Below, one piece after another: positions 36,786-51,500 of a DNA stretch of 64,000 nucleotides (positions within the stretch are counted from its first letter, which is position 1; each line of letters starts with the position of its first letter). The position numbers and the translations under genes were made by a program. This DNA comes from Channallabes apus (taxonomy: Eukaryota > Chordata > Actinopteri > Siluriformes > Clariidae): the NCBI GenBank assembly GCA_030522415.1, contig CM060127.1, positions 3,141,422 through 3,205,421 on the forward strand, in the 5' to 3' direction. The notes below the pieces were generated by a model. It was not told where the DNA came from. It saw nothing but the letters and a program-made list of their open reading frames with translations, and did not search any database.

Positions 36786-37445
36786 ATGCTGTTTTAAGAA
36801 AAATTTAAATCCTCAATGTGGTAGCAGTAACTCCATTTCATCGCTGATTATCTTCTAATGATATCTCTCTCACACACACACCCAAACACAACACCGCTCG
36901 CCAAGTGTGTTATTCCTTACATAATCTATCAGCTATTTAGAAACAAGGAACAATAAAGAAATGAAATGGACAAGATCCATCGTTTTTTTAAAAAGAAATC
37001 ACTTAAAAAAATCATACACAATCAGTTTGTAACACAAATGGAGAAAATATTTTATTTGCACAATGTAAAGGTTTATTTTCACATATTCTGGCAAAAAATA
37101 AATTTGTTCCCTCAAATATTGATGTTGCATCAAATGCCATGTTAAAAAACGTGACATATAGGAAACATCTCAAGCCTCATTTATCAATTTATTTATTTGC
37201 AAATCCATAAATGAACACAAATAAGATAAGCAGTTCAAGCAGAACAAAAGTAATGGCCCCTAATAAAAGCTGAAAAAGTTACAGGATAAATCGTTAAATT
37301 TGCTAAATGCAGCTCAGGCACTGCGGCACTAATTCATGGGCTTTATTTATTTAGAAAGATTTGAACTGAGATTTTCTCGGTTCGGCAAAAAGGTAAGGCA
37401 TGAAATCCAAACACCAGGCTCGGATTATTTCCTCAGACCAGTCCC

Positions 37446-37447
<2 letters not shown>

Positions 37448-37483
<36 letters not shown>
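37448..37483. repeat. (TG)n microsatellite
   Basis: About 18 uninterrupted TG units. Confidence 0.95.
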
Positions 37484-37484
<1 letters not shown>

Positions 37485-37761
37485 TCTGGGTGCATCTTGA
37501 GTTCCTCAGTCATAGCATTTTTAGCCATTGTAATCTACATACAAATGTAGATTATAAAGAAAAATTAAGCTTGGGAGGAAGTATCAGGGATTGTTGTTGT
37601 CTCTAGTGAGTATGTGTAGTTATGACAGTTAGCTAGTACTCTCTCTTAAGCTAAGCCTTTGCTATGGTCATCGTTTTGACAGTTCTAACCTGTCCTTTTG
37701 CCTGACTGTGGGTGTGGCTTACTGTAATCTGGTAATTTTATACGTATTTGGTACTGATTAA

Positions 37762-37975
37762 TACAAGGTGACACAGAATAACGGGAATTTTTGAAATGCG
37801 TATTGGTAGCCATTAGCATGTGGTAGCACTGCGGGTTAGTGACATTTAGCAAGTAAACACTCCGCCATTTTAGTAATCATGGATCAGTGGAACGTAAATA
37901 AAAAAAAATTTCTTTTATCACTTCTAGTTTTATTGTATTGTAAAAAAAAGTTCTCATTTTTTTTGTCATCCTGTA
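37762..37975. mobile_element. MITE-like candidate
   Basis: Ends TACAAGGTGACACA and, in reverse complement, TACAGGATGACAAA, about 214 bp apart and next to TA dinucleotides. No coding content. Only the ends support it. Confidence 0.35.
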
Positions 37976-39282
37976 TATACACAGATACACATACATTGGA
38001 TGTAAAAAACAAACAAACATCATTTTGTAAACCACTGTGCAGAAGAAACTAGAACTCATGTGACATCAATGTTACAATTAGCATTACATCACACCGCTGC
38101 CTAAATACAGCATCTGCTATTAGGATTTAAAAAAAAAAAAAAAAAAACTACTAGAAAACTAGTTAAGATCATATCCAGGCAGAAAGCTGAGCAGTTCAGT
38201 GTTCACGCTGTCTTCTCGAGGACTGGTTTACTCCCAGTGGTGAGATTAAATCTCACACCCTCCTGTCCACAGGGCAGAATCTTAACCACAGTACCCTTAG
38301 TACCACCTAGCTCCTTTTCCTGCCATCAGTAAGAAGAAGTAAGAAGAAAAATAAAATACTTTTACACCATTTCACACAACCTCCCTGCCAACATTCGCAC
38401 TCCGACGCCTCACTCATGCCTCAGTGCACACATTTGAAAAGGCGGATATTATTTTTCTCCCCTCCTCCATGCTGTTTTCTCATCCACTAATGAAAAGCGT
38501 CGTGTTTGAACATGCTCCACGGCAGGCTGGAATTAAAGGAGAGATCTTTCATGTGGTCACATGACCCAAGGTTCAATTACTGTTGGTCACATTTTAAACA
38601 AATAATTATTGGCACCCTTCACCAAAGCATATCCAAGTGCACATTATTAGCTCTATTTGGACTGGATCAGGTTATTTCTTATTCTTATTTTAAACATGAT
38701 GCCCAGCAAAAAAATAAATAAATAAAAAAAATAAAATCACCAGTTGGATTTAACTAAGCAAATAGTTAAGAGCCTTCCACTGGATAACTACTGCAGTGAA
38801 TAATATGGTTAAGCTGCAATAAGGTATTTACCCCCGAATTGTCCAATGCATTAAAACCTGGAAGGATAGAGGAACTCTATGTTTAATAGTGAAGTGAGAG
38901 CATTTCTACACACACAATGGGAAGAGAACTCAGGGGATTGGAACTAAACAGCTGTGTAGCCTTAAGAGACTAATCGGGGACGGGGCAGTTTAATGAAATA
39001 TTAGAGCGTGCAATTTATTTATTTCTTTTTTTGCTGACCAGTGTATATTTTAATTAATTATTGCTTTAAGAAGTTGGTCCAGACTTAGCTGAATTGGGAA
39101 TTAAAATAGTATTAAGTTCATGAATCTAGAAACATCTCAACACATTTTGCTTAATATAAAAACTTGTAGTGGAAAAAAAATAATCACAAACATCAAAACC
39201 CCAGGGAAATATACATCACCAGAAAAGAACCTGCTGGTAAAGATTTCATTATATACTACCAATAAAAAGTGATTTTGTGCCT

Positions 39283-39288
39283 TTTATT
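39283..39288 (-). promoter_or_regulatory. Candidate poly(A) signal
   Basis: AATAAA on the minus strand about 500 nt beyond the stop codon of the MFSD13-type gene. One of several possible signals in AT-rich DNA. Confidence 0.3.
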
Positions 39289-39784
39289 ATGTGTAGAAAA
39301 ACTTCACAGAGGTTTTTTTTTTTTTTTTAATTATCTGACAGTTAAATATAGATAACACTTTAAATGTTTTCTCATGGAAGTAATCTATTGTATTACCTTT
39401 AGGTACTTTATTGAGTTCCTATACACCCACAACCCCACAAAAAATTCTATGGCTTCAAAATGAATGGCGTGCCAAGAATTACAGATAAACATCCCTGTGC
39501 ATTTTCATAATTTGTTGTACTTCTTTTTGTCTTTTTTTCTCCTGATATCAATTTGAAGCAATAATGATTAATGTATAAAGATCACAACATGGTTGGGAGA
39601 AAATGCCAATGTAGAATGAATGTGTCAGTAGTTATAGTATATTACAATGCCCTGCTAATAAAATAAAACATTTACTCTCCCCATACCCTTTATATACTTT
39701 TAAAAAATAATAATAAAATAAAAAAAATAAAAAAGAAACTCATCATAATTCTATTGACTTAAACCATGATGGGCCTTCAGGAAA

Positions 39785-39926
39785 TCACCCCTCGACGTAC
39801 TTTGAGTCCGTTGTGTGACTGTCTCTGACCGAGAACGGCTTCCAGAAGAGGAACTGCAGAACGGTGATGCACAACGGCACCAAGCAGACCATGTAGAACA
39901 TGACACCGTGGAGAGCATCCAGTGCA
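39785..39926 (-). CDS. mfsd13al: mfsd13al exon 6 (terminal)
   Basis: Starts after TACAG; completes the codon AG|T and reads [20 protein letters not shown], one last membrane span, then a hydrophilic tail ending KYVEG and TGA. A (CT)n run on the minus strand (39932-39972) is its polypyrimidine tract. Confidence 0.88.
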
Positions 39927-39929
39927 CTG

Positions 39930-39975
<46 letters not shown>

Positions 39976-40480
39976 CATGTACTTGGATAGTTTTGTTAAT
40001 TGATGGTGTCAAGGTGGTTTGTCTTGGCTAGTCAGGTAATTAGCTGTTTTAGATAGCTACCTTAGTTCTGTTCATTTATGATATTTGCACTGTGTAGCAC
40101 CTCGCTCCTGGAGGAACGCTGTTTCGTTTCACTGTACTGAATTGTATATGTCTGAAATGACGATCAAAGCCTACTCGATTTTACTTGACTAATTATATAG
40201 CTGTAATGTTCCATTGATAAACACTAGAGGGCGCCAAACATCATTCCACGAGTTCACGTTAAAAAATATACAGTACTGTACACTGCATGGCCAAATAAAA
40301 AGTTGCACACACTAATCGCGTCTAGCTTTGATTAGAGCTCACACTGTGGTGTTCAGTTCATGTGTGAAAATGATTCCTCATGCTCACCGAAACACCCTTA
40401 GATAGATAGAAAAACTCCATAGGTGATTAAGCCAGCCAAGTTTTCACTTAGATAATCTACCCCCCCCCCCCACCCCACAC

Positions 40481-40513
<33 letters not shown>

Positions 40514-43500
40514 GCCATCACATAAAGACACTGTAATAATACTACTAATACACATATACACACACTACCGTTCAAAAGTTTGGGGTCACTTGCAAATTTC
40601 TTTGTTTTTGTTTAGTGATTTATTTTCTACATTCTACAACAATACTGGGGATTTCAAAACTATAAAATAAAACATATGGAATTAGGTAATTATGTAACAG
40701 CAATAAAAACAACAGTTAGTTGTTATTTTAAGACACAGATGTCGACCTTTCTGTAATAGTTCTTGCAAGAACAGTATTGTCAAGTGCATTTGCAAAATCC
40801 GTCAAGCACCATAATGAAACTGGCTCTCATGAAGGCCGTCCCAGGAGGGCGAGACCAAAACCTACCTCTGCTGCAGACAAGAAGTTCATTTAGAGTTATC
40901 AGCCTGAAAAATGACCAATTAACAGCACCTCAGATTTGAGGCGTTATGCATCTTGTAAGTCTTTGCTACTTCTGCTCTGTAGACACACCTCAATATCAAC
41001 TGTTCAAAGGAGATTAATGCATTTTTTGGATGCCTTCAGAATTCCTTTACAATGTAGAAAGAAATAAAAATCAGGAACCATCATGAAGTGACCCCAAACT
41101 TTTGAACGATAGTGTATGTATTTCTTAACCAGGTCAGTTTGAAGAAATCACAAATCATTCATTCCTTCCTCATCAGTAAGTGCTTTAAAAGGAGATTTGG
41201 CTTCTGTGATTTAAACCAAATGATGGTGACATGGCCTTTACATCTTTCACTTCCATGAAACAAACCAGGGCCTTCTACTCCTTAGACCTTTTCCAGGTCA
41301 GGGATGCTGTGGATCTGTAGTGAACACTGGGAAAGAGATGGAAATGCACTCTAAAGACACTTACTGATCAGCCATAAGATTAAAACTACCTGGGTTGTGG
41401 GTACCCCACCCCTGTGCCACCGGAGTGAGTCTGGACCCTCAGGGCATGGCTCCGCAGGGTCTTTAGAGGCATGCTGTGGTGTCTATCACCAGGATGATGG
41501 CAGTGGATCGTCTGGGTGCTGTGAGTTGTGTAGGGCGGGGTCTCTGTGGGTCAGACTTGTTTCTGTGCCTTTCATGGCCAGTATTGACTTTTTCACAGAT
41601 CTGTCCTGCACTGGCTTTTCAGACAAAGTCAGGAAGGTGAGGCCCCTATGAATAATCTTTGTTTGTCTGTTGCACTAAAGGGGGCGTGGCCTATGATTCC
41701 TTGAATTATATGAATGGGCAGATTATATGAGAATGCTTCACATCACACCAGCTCGAAATCACATCATAAAAAATTACAGGCTGCTGTAAAATGATCGTGG
41801 TAACAAGAGAATTAAGCAGGTTTTGAGATCATCTTTCCAACAGACACACCCCTGTCTCACCCCTACCTGGAATCTAAGTACACAAATGTAAAATGCGTGA
41901 TTCAGTCATCAGTCATCTTCTATACCGCTTAATCCTGCATTCAGGGTCGCGGGGGACCTGGAGGCTATCCCAGGAGGCTTAGGGCACAAGGCGGGGTACA
42001 CCCTGGACAGGGTGCCAATCCATCGCAGGGCACACAGACGTACACACACTCACACACTACGGGCAATTTATTGAGAACACCAATTAACCTAACCTACATG
42101 TCTTTGGACTGTGGGAAGAAACCGGAGTACCCAGAGGAAACCAAAATGCGTGATTAATGTCTTTAATTTTTAAGCAGTGCTGGAACTATAAACTCGCTTT
42201 CTGTCGTATCTGTTTTAAGAAGATTCTTCTTTGTGGGTAAAGTTAAAATGCAGATGTTGGATGGAGTGTCGCTCTTGATGTATCAATTCTATTTTTAAAT
42301 CTCAGGAGAAGGAATGAGGTTTGTAACACACTATACAGCTTCATATTTGTCCCCAAAAATATAGTTATTACCACATTTACCTCTGATCGGTCACATTCCC
42401 GCTTTTCATTTCCTCGTAGCCGTACTGGTTCAAAATGGAGACCACCAGCATCGGCGCTAAAGACTGGGCAGGTTTGGTGAAGAGAGCGTTGGTCCCAAAA
42501 ACCATTGACGAGAGCGGGGAGCTGGTGAAGAAAACAGCATGCAAATTAATATTTTCACAATATACCGTGCAGTACAATCATCTAGGATGACAAAAACTCA
42601 AAAGATTTTTTTTCTTTAAGCACCATGTGATAAAAACGACCAATTCTAGCCATGTCAGATTCAAACCTAGAATACTTTACTCCTCTTGAAGAGAATGAAC
42701 TAATTTCACTCATCTCTTCTGCAAATTCATCAACCTGTATATTAGATCCTATACCGACACGTCTTCTTAAACAGATAGTACCAGTAATAACAAAACCGCT
42801 GTTGAGAATAATTAATTCCTCACTCAGCATTGGTTATGTTCCAAAATCTTTTAAATTAGCAGTTATCAAACCAATAATTAAGAAACCTGACCTCGACCCC
42901 TGTCAGCTGTCCAATTACAGGCCAATATCAAACCTCCCCTTTATCTCTAAGATTCTGGAAAATATAGTAGCGGAGCAGCTATGCTCATATCTACATAGAA
43001 ATGGCATACATGAACTGTATCAGTCAGGATTTAGGCCTCATCACAGCACAGAAACAGCACTTGTTAAAGTAGTAAATGACCTCCTATTGGCCTCTGATCA
43101 GGGTTGTGTAACTATGCTTGTATTACTCAACCTCAGTGCAGCTTTTGACACCATTGATCATGCTATTCTTCTTCACAGATTAGAAAATGTAGTAGGAATT
43201 AAGGGTACAGCCCTCTCCTGGCTCAGATCCTATTTGACCGATCGTTATCAGTATGTAGACTTAAATGGTGATTATTCTGCATGTTCTCTAGGGGAGTTTG
43301 GCGTTCCGCAGGGTTCAGTTTTAGGCCCACTGCTTTTTTCCCTTTACATGCTTCCTCTGGGCAACATAATCCGTAAGCATGGTATTAGTTTTCATTGTTA
43401 TGCTGACGACACACAGTTAAACGTCTCAGCAAAACCTGATGAGAAAAACCATCTTACTAAAGTTGAGCAATGTGTGCATGACATAAGAAATTGGATGCTA

Positions 43501-45474
43501 ATTAACTTCCTTCTGCTTAATCCGGATAAGACAGAAGTTCTAGTCATAGGACCGCATACAGCTAGAAGTAAAATCTTAGATCACACCGTAACTTTAGATG
43601 GCCTTTCTGTTCCATCAAGTGCAACAGTAAAAGACCTCGGCGTGATTATAGATTCCAGCCTTTCATTTGAAGCTCATGTAGATAATATCACCAGGATAGC
43701 ATTCTTTCACCTCAGAAATATTGCCAAGATAAGAAATATATTGTCGGTAAACGATGCACAAAAATTAGTTCATGCTTTTATCACTTCTAGGTTGGACTAT
43801 TGTAATGCTTTACTGTCTGGTTGTTCTGTTAGGTGCATAAACAAGCTTCAGCTAGTCCAGAATGCAGCAGCGAGAGTCCTCACTAGAACCAGAAGATATG
43901 AGCACATCACCCCTATCCTATCTTCACTACATTGGCTCCCTGTGAAATTTCGCATTGATTTTAAAATACTACTCTCGACATATAAAGCATTAAATGGTCT
44001 CGCGCTGCAGTATCTGAGCGAACTGCTAGTGTCTTACGATCCGCCACGCCTACTTCGGTCAAAGGATGCAGGCTGCTTGTCAGTACCGCGTATTATGAAA
44101 ACTACAGCTGGGGGCAGAGCTTTTTCTTACAAAGCCCCAAAATTATGGAATAGTCTTCCAAATAGTGTTCGGGACTCAGACACAGTCTCAGTGTTTAAGT
44201 CTAGGCTCAAAACCTATTTATTTAGCCAAGCATTTTTATAAATAGATTTGCCATAAGGTAAAGGAGCAGATCTGGGGGACTCATGGACGTAGAGTATTAT
44301 GGTGAACTGGTATGTTTAGATGCTGTCTTCCTCACTCTCATTTGATCACTCAGGTTTGTTGACGGTGAGGTGATTGTTTGCTTTACATCTCAGTTCCCCC
44401 TCATGTTTGTGTTTCCTTCTGGCTCTCCCTTTTAGTTATGCTGTCATAGTTAGTCCTGCCGGAGTCCTTGCATGCACTCTACAGTAAATATACATTCACA
44501 TTATACATTGTGACTGTGACCATACCTAATTGCCATCTCTCCTCCTCTTCTCTTTCCTCTCTTCCCCTGTCTCCCCCTTTCACTCTCTCTCTCTCTCTCT
44601 CTGGCGAGCTACACATGTCGTTCCTGAGCTGCCAGTGATCCAGACTCCCTCTGCCCTCCAGACCTGTCTGACCCATCCTGGTGCCCCGCTTCTGGTTGGA
44701 GGTCTCGTCGCATGGATGCCCCGTGTGTCTCTTTGGGATGCGTCTGGTGTCTGGGGATGATTCTCTCTACTTAGAAGATGGTTCTGGCCTCGACTGGTGT
44801 TGGCAACTGTTTCTCTGAGGACTTGACAATTCAAGTTCAGGACTGGAACTTTCTACAAGTCTATCTGAGTCTCCAATAACTACTGGACTCCATTTTAACA
44901 TCAACTATTATAACATCAATTATAGCTGAACCTAACACTTAACACTGTATAAATGCAGATCATTTCCTGCTATCTGTTTCACCCAGATGAGGATGGGTTC
45001 CCTGTTGAGTCTGGTTCCTCTCAAGGTTTCTTCCTATTACCATCTCAGGGAGTTTTTCCTTGCCACTGTCGCCCTCGGCTTGCTCACCAGGGACTATCTG
45101 AACATTTTGATTCATACACATTCACATTCCATACAAACTTAAATAATTCTTTTGATTGTGTAAAGCTGTTTTGAGACAATGTCAATTGTTAAAAGCGCTA
45201 TACAAATAAAACTGAATTGAATTCTTAGGCGTGTCACGAGGTGTAACTTACTAAATTATTTCTAATGACAGTAATTAGCCTAAAATGGCCATTCAGGTTT
45301 CCCTAATCAGTCAAACGGCTATAGAAGGCCAAACCCAGTACACTCCCCTATGAAGAATCCTCAGGTGGAAATTTCTTGCATATATATATTGACATACCAG
45401 CTAATATTTCTACTGTGTAACAATACAGTGTTATAAACAATGCTTTTAAGCCAGTATTCACTGATATAAACTAT

Positions 45475-45515
<41 letters not shown>

Positions 45516-48500
45516 GGTATGATAAGGACAGTGTAATAATAATACTGCTCATAATAGTTGTGTGATAACATTTAGGATAGCGGCTATTTTCTCAAGCTCC
45601 TTCTAAGGAAAGTAATGTGTGTACTGTAGGACAAACAAGTGTGTGTAGTACCCGTTAGGTTTAAAAATTACTGTGTAAATTCCAATACCATTAAAACGTC
45701 CAGTTTAGAAGGGGAAAATAGTGGTTTTCTAATCACTAATGTTTTGTGATTATAGCGGATGTGTTTCAACAAGAAATTATTAGCGTTTAATGATGCAGAG
45801 AAATTAGTTCATGCTTTTGTTATCCCTAGGATGGATTATTTTAACGCATTACCACATAAATGTTCTACTAGACACATAAGCAAGCTGGCGTTAGTCCAAA
45901 ATGCAGTAGTGAGAGTACATGGCCACAGCACTGCACACTGTGTTGCCTCCCTGTGAAGTTCCAATCATAACTTTGAAATACTACTGTTGACCTGTAACAA
46001 GTGAATCATCTCATGACACAGTAACTGCTTGTAAACTGCTGGTATTCTATGATAAGATTTGTCTACTATAATTTAAATAAAAGTTGCAGGCTGTTTGTTG
46101 GAACATCGCACAATGAAGACCACAGTACAGGTATATGGCAAAATTTTCTCTTACAGCCCAATTCCAATGTGGACCAGTTCGATGCTCAGACACCGTGTCA
46201 GAGTTTAAGAGTGTACTAATGCTAGGTGATCTGTACCGCGCCAAAACACGGTTTGACCCCTGGTATACACAATTGTTCCCTCACTAACCTTTCTTTTTAT
46301 TAAGTCTTAAAGTTTTGAAGCTTGTCCTGAAGACAAGTTTGAAAAGTTAAAGCACCACACCGTTATATAAACATCTTTTCACAGGACAGTTTATCATATC
46401 AACAATTATGTGTTTTTTCTGCATCTGTTCACGTGGAGCATCCGCTGTACAGGTCACAGTGAACAAGTTGTTACTATAGAAATGATAAGCTTGTTAAAAT
46501 AATGCTGTGACGCGGAGCTGCACTCCTGTCAGAGCTGCTGTCCAGAACTGGATGGCGTTTTACCTGCGCTTGTTTTTCTCCAAGTCCGAGTCAATGATGT
46601 CAGCCAGCGGCAGGTTAAAGAGGCTGAAAGCAGCCTGAACAAAAATCCTAACACACATTCGGAGAGAGAGAGATGAGAGAAATGAATAAACAGATTTGAT
46701 TTGACAGAACAAAACACAGTATTGATGCTGATAAAAAAATTTAAGATATACATATATACAGTAATACAGAAAAGGTGTGCACCAAGGAAGCTACATCTGA
46801 AGTTTATGCAACATGGAAGTGACCAATCTTGCTAAAAAAATTCAAGTTGCTAACTTTAGCCATGGCGGCACGGTGGTGTAGTGGTTAGCACTGTCGCCTT
46901 GCACCTCCAGGGTCCGGGTTCGATTCCCGGCCAGGCTCGATTCCCGTCTCTGTGTGCATGGAGTTTGCATGTTCTCCCCGTGCTTGGTGGGTTTCCTCCG
47001 GGTACTCCGGTTTCCTCCCACAGTCCAAAGACATGCAGATTAGGCTAATTGGCGTTCCCAAATTGACCATAGTGTGTGAATGAGAGTGTGTGTGTGTGTG
47101 TTCTGCGATGGACTGGCACGCTGTCCAGGATGTACCCTGCCTCGTGCCCAGAGTCTCCTGGGATAGGCTCCAGGTCCCCGCGACCCTAAATACATGATAA
47201 AGCGGTATAGAAGATGAATGAATGAACTTTAGCCATTTTGGAGAGAGAATTTTATATGTGCCAAAAATGGCAATTTTTATCAGCATTATACTGTCTCGCT
47301 TCTAACAATAATCATTTAAAATGCTAATTATTCCTATTATAAGTATTTATACTGTACTAAAATTGGTGTAAGCATACAACCTCTAAATATTATTGCTTAA
47401 ATTAATGCATTCTGTGCAAAATTAATGATCCTCCCCCCCCCCCCCCAAATAACTAAGTGATTTTGTTTAAATGCTCCAGATTAGACACATAAAACATAGA
47501 AAACTACAGCTTATTCAGTTAAAAATGCTTTTTGTTATCTGCCCTATAATTATTGTTAACACATAAACCATTAAGATTCCAGGGCTACCTCAGTGCTTTG
47601 CATGAGAGATGGTTTAGAGAAGTTTAAAAAGCAAGAAATAATTTTAGAATAATATAAATAATCAGGATTATGTAATTTTAAGATTAAGTTTCATCTTAAT
47701 GGCAATTAAGATCATTGAAGGATTTAAATTCAAAAGAGTTATAGACACTACATAAAAGGGCATGAAATAATCTTTAACTGTTTTTTTCCCGATAAATATA
47801 ATGCATATATTATATGTGTATGCATACTTACGGTAAACGAAACATGGATCAGGATAAAAGAAGCACTAAGGGTTGTGAAAAATGGGGTTATATGGGGTAT
47901 ATACACCTTTTCACTTAGGTGAGACCATTTTAGCACCATGTTTTGGCCGGGGAAAAAACAGCATTCAAAGTTCTTTTCCTTTTCACTCATTCCTTTTATC
48001 TTTCCTTCTTCAAAATTGTTAGCATAAGCTAATGGCTAATGGTCTTAATTCAGTTACAGTATGCAAAAATGCCAATTAGCCTTATGTAGCTTTCTGGCAG
48101 ACTGGAGTACTGATGTTGGCATCATTCATTCTTTCTTTCACCTGATGCTAGTCATCTTATTAGTCAGTCAGATATTAGCCACCATGCTACTGAACCTGGC
48201 TAATAATCATAGTTAAATTATAATAACTTGCTAAAAAGCAAGCTAATACGATAATATGGGTCTATTGTATTGACATCATGCTGGAAATAGTGATATTCCT
48301 GATGGACTGGAGAAACAGGAGAGGCACTGTAGGGGGCGTGTCGGAGCAGATGAGGTAGGGTGGAATGCAGGGAGGTAATTGTGGAGGGTGGAGTAGTGTG
48401 TGTGTGTGTGTGTGTTTACATGTTGACGGTGATGAACAGAGCGAGGCAGTAGTAGTGTTCCGACCCGAGCACCACCATCACCAAGGCGCCTCCTGCTTCC

Positions 48501-51500
48501 ACGGCAAAGGTGATGAGGATGATGCGGTAATACCCGATCCCATGGAGGAGGTTCTGACTGCACAAAACCAGTAACTGGACACACACACAGAGACACACAG
48601 TAAAGACTGTGAAAAAACAATCCTGAATTGCAGCTCTGGTGATTAGGCGCATGTCTCGCTCATCTTTCTTTCCTTCTCTTATCCAGTCTCTCTTTCCATC
48701 TGTCTTTCTTTACTTGTATTATTCCACCCTTTATTTCTTTCCTGTCAATTCATTCATTATGTTTTTCTTTCCAACTTTAATTTCTAGGCTGTACATATTT
48801 CTTTTTTTGTATATTTTTACACTTTCTTCTACAATCTTTCACTGGTTCATTCTTTCTTTTGCTCTTTCTTTATTTTCCTTTTCTTTTATATTATTCATCA
48901 ATTCTTTGTCCATTCATTTATTCATTAACCGATATGTTTTCGTTCTAATTTTTTTCTTTCCTTGCTTTTCCTAGTTTATTATTCTTTCATGTATCTTTCT
49001 CTCTTTTCCCCATATTCCTTTATTCTTGCATTAATTTACTTATTCTCATTTCTTATCTTACTTAGCTTATTTTTTGTTTTTTGTTTTTTCTTTACTAAAG
49101 TCTGTTTGTTTCTTTTCCCTTCTCTTTTCCATTAATTTTTTTGGCCCTTCTTTCTTTCTTCTTGTCTTTTTTTAAATTCTTTCTTACATGGATTGTGTTT
49201 TGTTTTCTTTCCTGCTTGTTTTCTCTTGAAAGAATGCCTTACTGAAATTAATGGCAGCTGTAATTAGTGTGATGGCTGGAACATTTTCATGACTATCGCA
49301 TAAACATGTTAATGGCGAATAACGCACCTGAGGGCAGATAAATCCGGCTCCATACATGATGCTCTTCGCCAGCGGTGGCAGGGCGTCCGTTGGGATGAGA
49401 TTATCAGCGAAGATCATGGCAAAGTTGTTAAAGAAGGCCAGGAGAAAGACCTGGAAAAAGTTCATGACCACAAACAGCTGGAAATCACGGTTGGTGAGGA
49501 TCTGCCACGTCATGGTAGCCACGGCGGAGAACGACAGAGGAGGCTTCTCCTGCCCGCCCGTCTCTACGATCTTCTTGTCAAAGCGGCTCTCGCTGCGCAG
49601 GCCTGTGTAGACCATGCAAGCGCATCCCATGAGCGCCACAAAGACACAGAACACCTGGAAGGCGAAGAAGTTGTCCATGTTGTTAGAGATGAGGCCACAG
49701 AAGAGCACGCTGGAGGAGCCGATGAGAGACGCCACCTGGCTGTACTTTATGAGCCTCAGACGGATCTGGTGGTTCTCAGAGATCTCGGCGAAGAGGGCGC
49801 ACTGCGCCAGGAGCACGAAAGTCAGCATGCCGTCAAAGGCGCACAGCGTGATGACCAGGTGCATGCCGCTTAGCCAGTCCCCCGACTCGTATTCCCGCCA
49901 GGGGAACCAAGCCAGCAGGAAGGCCAGGCCGTAGAAAGGAGCACCGTACAGGATTGAGATCCTTCTCTTGGAGCAACAGGGAACACGAGAGTTGTCCTGT
50001 AGGTAGCCGAAGAGCGGGTCGTTCAGAGCGTTCCAGATCATATACACCACCTGAGCGAGAAGAGAACTGGTTTATAGCCAGGATCTAGGGAACAAATTAT
50101 CAGGGATATTCTACAGGATTCTTTGTCTTTCTGAGTAAATCAAAAATCTAACTATTTTCAAAACATCTCCATAACACTTATCCAGTTCAGGGTCCCCAGG
50201 AGGCCTGGAGCCTGTTTCAGGGGACTCAGTGACTCACACACTACAGGCAATTTGAAAAAGCTAGTTAACCTAATCTGCATGTCTTTGGACTGTGGGAAGA
50301 AACTCACCAAGCACGAGGAGAACATGCAAACTCCACGCACAACGCCCCCAGGTGGGAATCGAACCCTCGACCCTGGAGGAGCGAGGGCACAGTTCTAACC
50401 ACTACGCCACCAACTATTCCAATGTATTTACATATTTTAAAACGTTTCATAATTTTCACTCCTAAAGGTCACACGTTATCTTTCTTTTTTAAACAAGTCC
50501 ATGTAAGACTTAAAGGTCTTCTACTTAAAAGTGTGTGTTAATGTTCGTTCTGTCTGCTTGAAATTCTTTCTTTTTTACTCCTTTTCCAAACACACTGTTT
50601 CAGTGCCTGAAGCTTTAAATAAACCGCCCCTTCAAGGAAGTAATTTTTATCAGAACACAGGGACTGAAACCATCCATGTTTGGGGCCTTATTGAGCATTT
50701 CCCAGACATTTTGTGAGGTTTGTCCCTCCCACATTTATAATGAAAAAAAGTTTAGCTGTTAGCTGATCCCGACTAGCCTAATCTTCTTGTTTTGCAGCAG
50801 TTAGTATGCAGTAAGTTGCATTATTGTCACATTTTGGTCTTGACCCCTTTCATCTTCCTTTCAGTTTAAATCCTCTTTTACCAAAAACTTTCTTCCTTGT
50901 CCTATTTCTCCATTTCCTAAAATTCTTTTCACAGTGTAATCAACCTTTCCTAAGTACTGAGAGGAATACTAAAGAGATGTGAGAAGTGTCAGATAAAGCA
51001 GACAAAGAGACACAAAGCAAGACAGGACAAAATCAGGAAAGAAATTAGATGCTTAATTTTATTTTATTTTAAGAAAGAGCAGAGTAGAAAAATTTGCTTT
51101 AAGATTCCTGGAAGATGAGGGAAAGTAAGACCTACAGTTGACACCAATGCAAACTATTGGATTCCAACTGCCATTAAATAACAAAGAAGAAGAATAAGAT
51201 GACCACACCTGCAGTGAAACACTCCATCAGTCAATATCAGATTTAACCTGACATATTATCACTCCGATTTTGACTTACCAGACAGGTTTTAACTTTAAGC
51301 ACAGAACTGTCATGCCTGCAATATGTTAAATAACTTGGGTGCAGCCGTACACATAGAGCCACAGGGGTTAATATGAGGATGTCAGCAACATAATTAGAGG
51401 ACATGCAGGTTTATGAGATGTAAACCATTGTACTTAAAAGAGCATGCACCCTAGATGTAAAGTTTTAAGGTTTCGAGGATAAAAAAAGTAAAAAAATTTT

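Larger units (their letters stand above)
36786..39784. other. Gene-poor flank
   Basis: AT-rich sequence between the gap and the stop codon of the MFSD13-type gene. I see no exon with splice signals and no tRNA. It holds a (TG)n tract, poly-A runs near 38128 and a MITE-like candidate. Confidence 0.6.

Noticed and set aside
38220..38310. tRNA-like phrase (TGGTGAGATTAAATCTCACACC)
   Set aside because: No cloverleaf can be drawn around it and there is no B-box match; at best an old SINE remnant.
46529..46753. Alternative reading of mfsd13al exon 4 using the inner GTTCAG acceptor
   Set aside because: It changes the frame to [11 protein letters not shown] and breaks the match to the family; the GTGTTAG acceptor restores [17 protein letters not shown].
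48639..48974. 111-codon Phe/Leu/Ser-rich plus-strand ORF resembling a membrane protein
   Set aside because: Product of the TTTCTTTCC pyrimidine tract; hydrophobicity is a composition effect.
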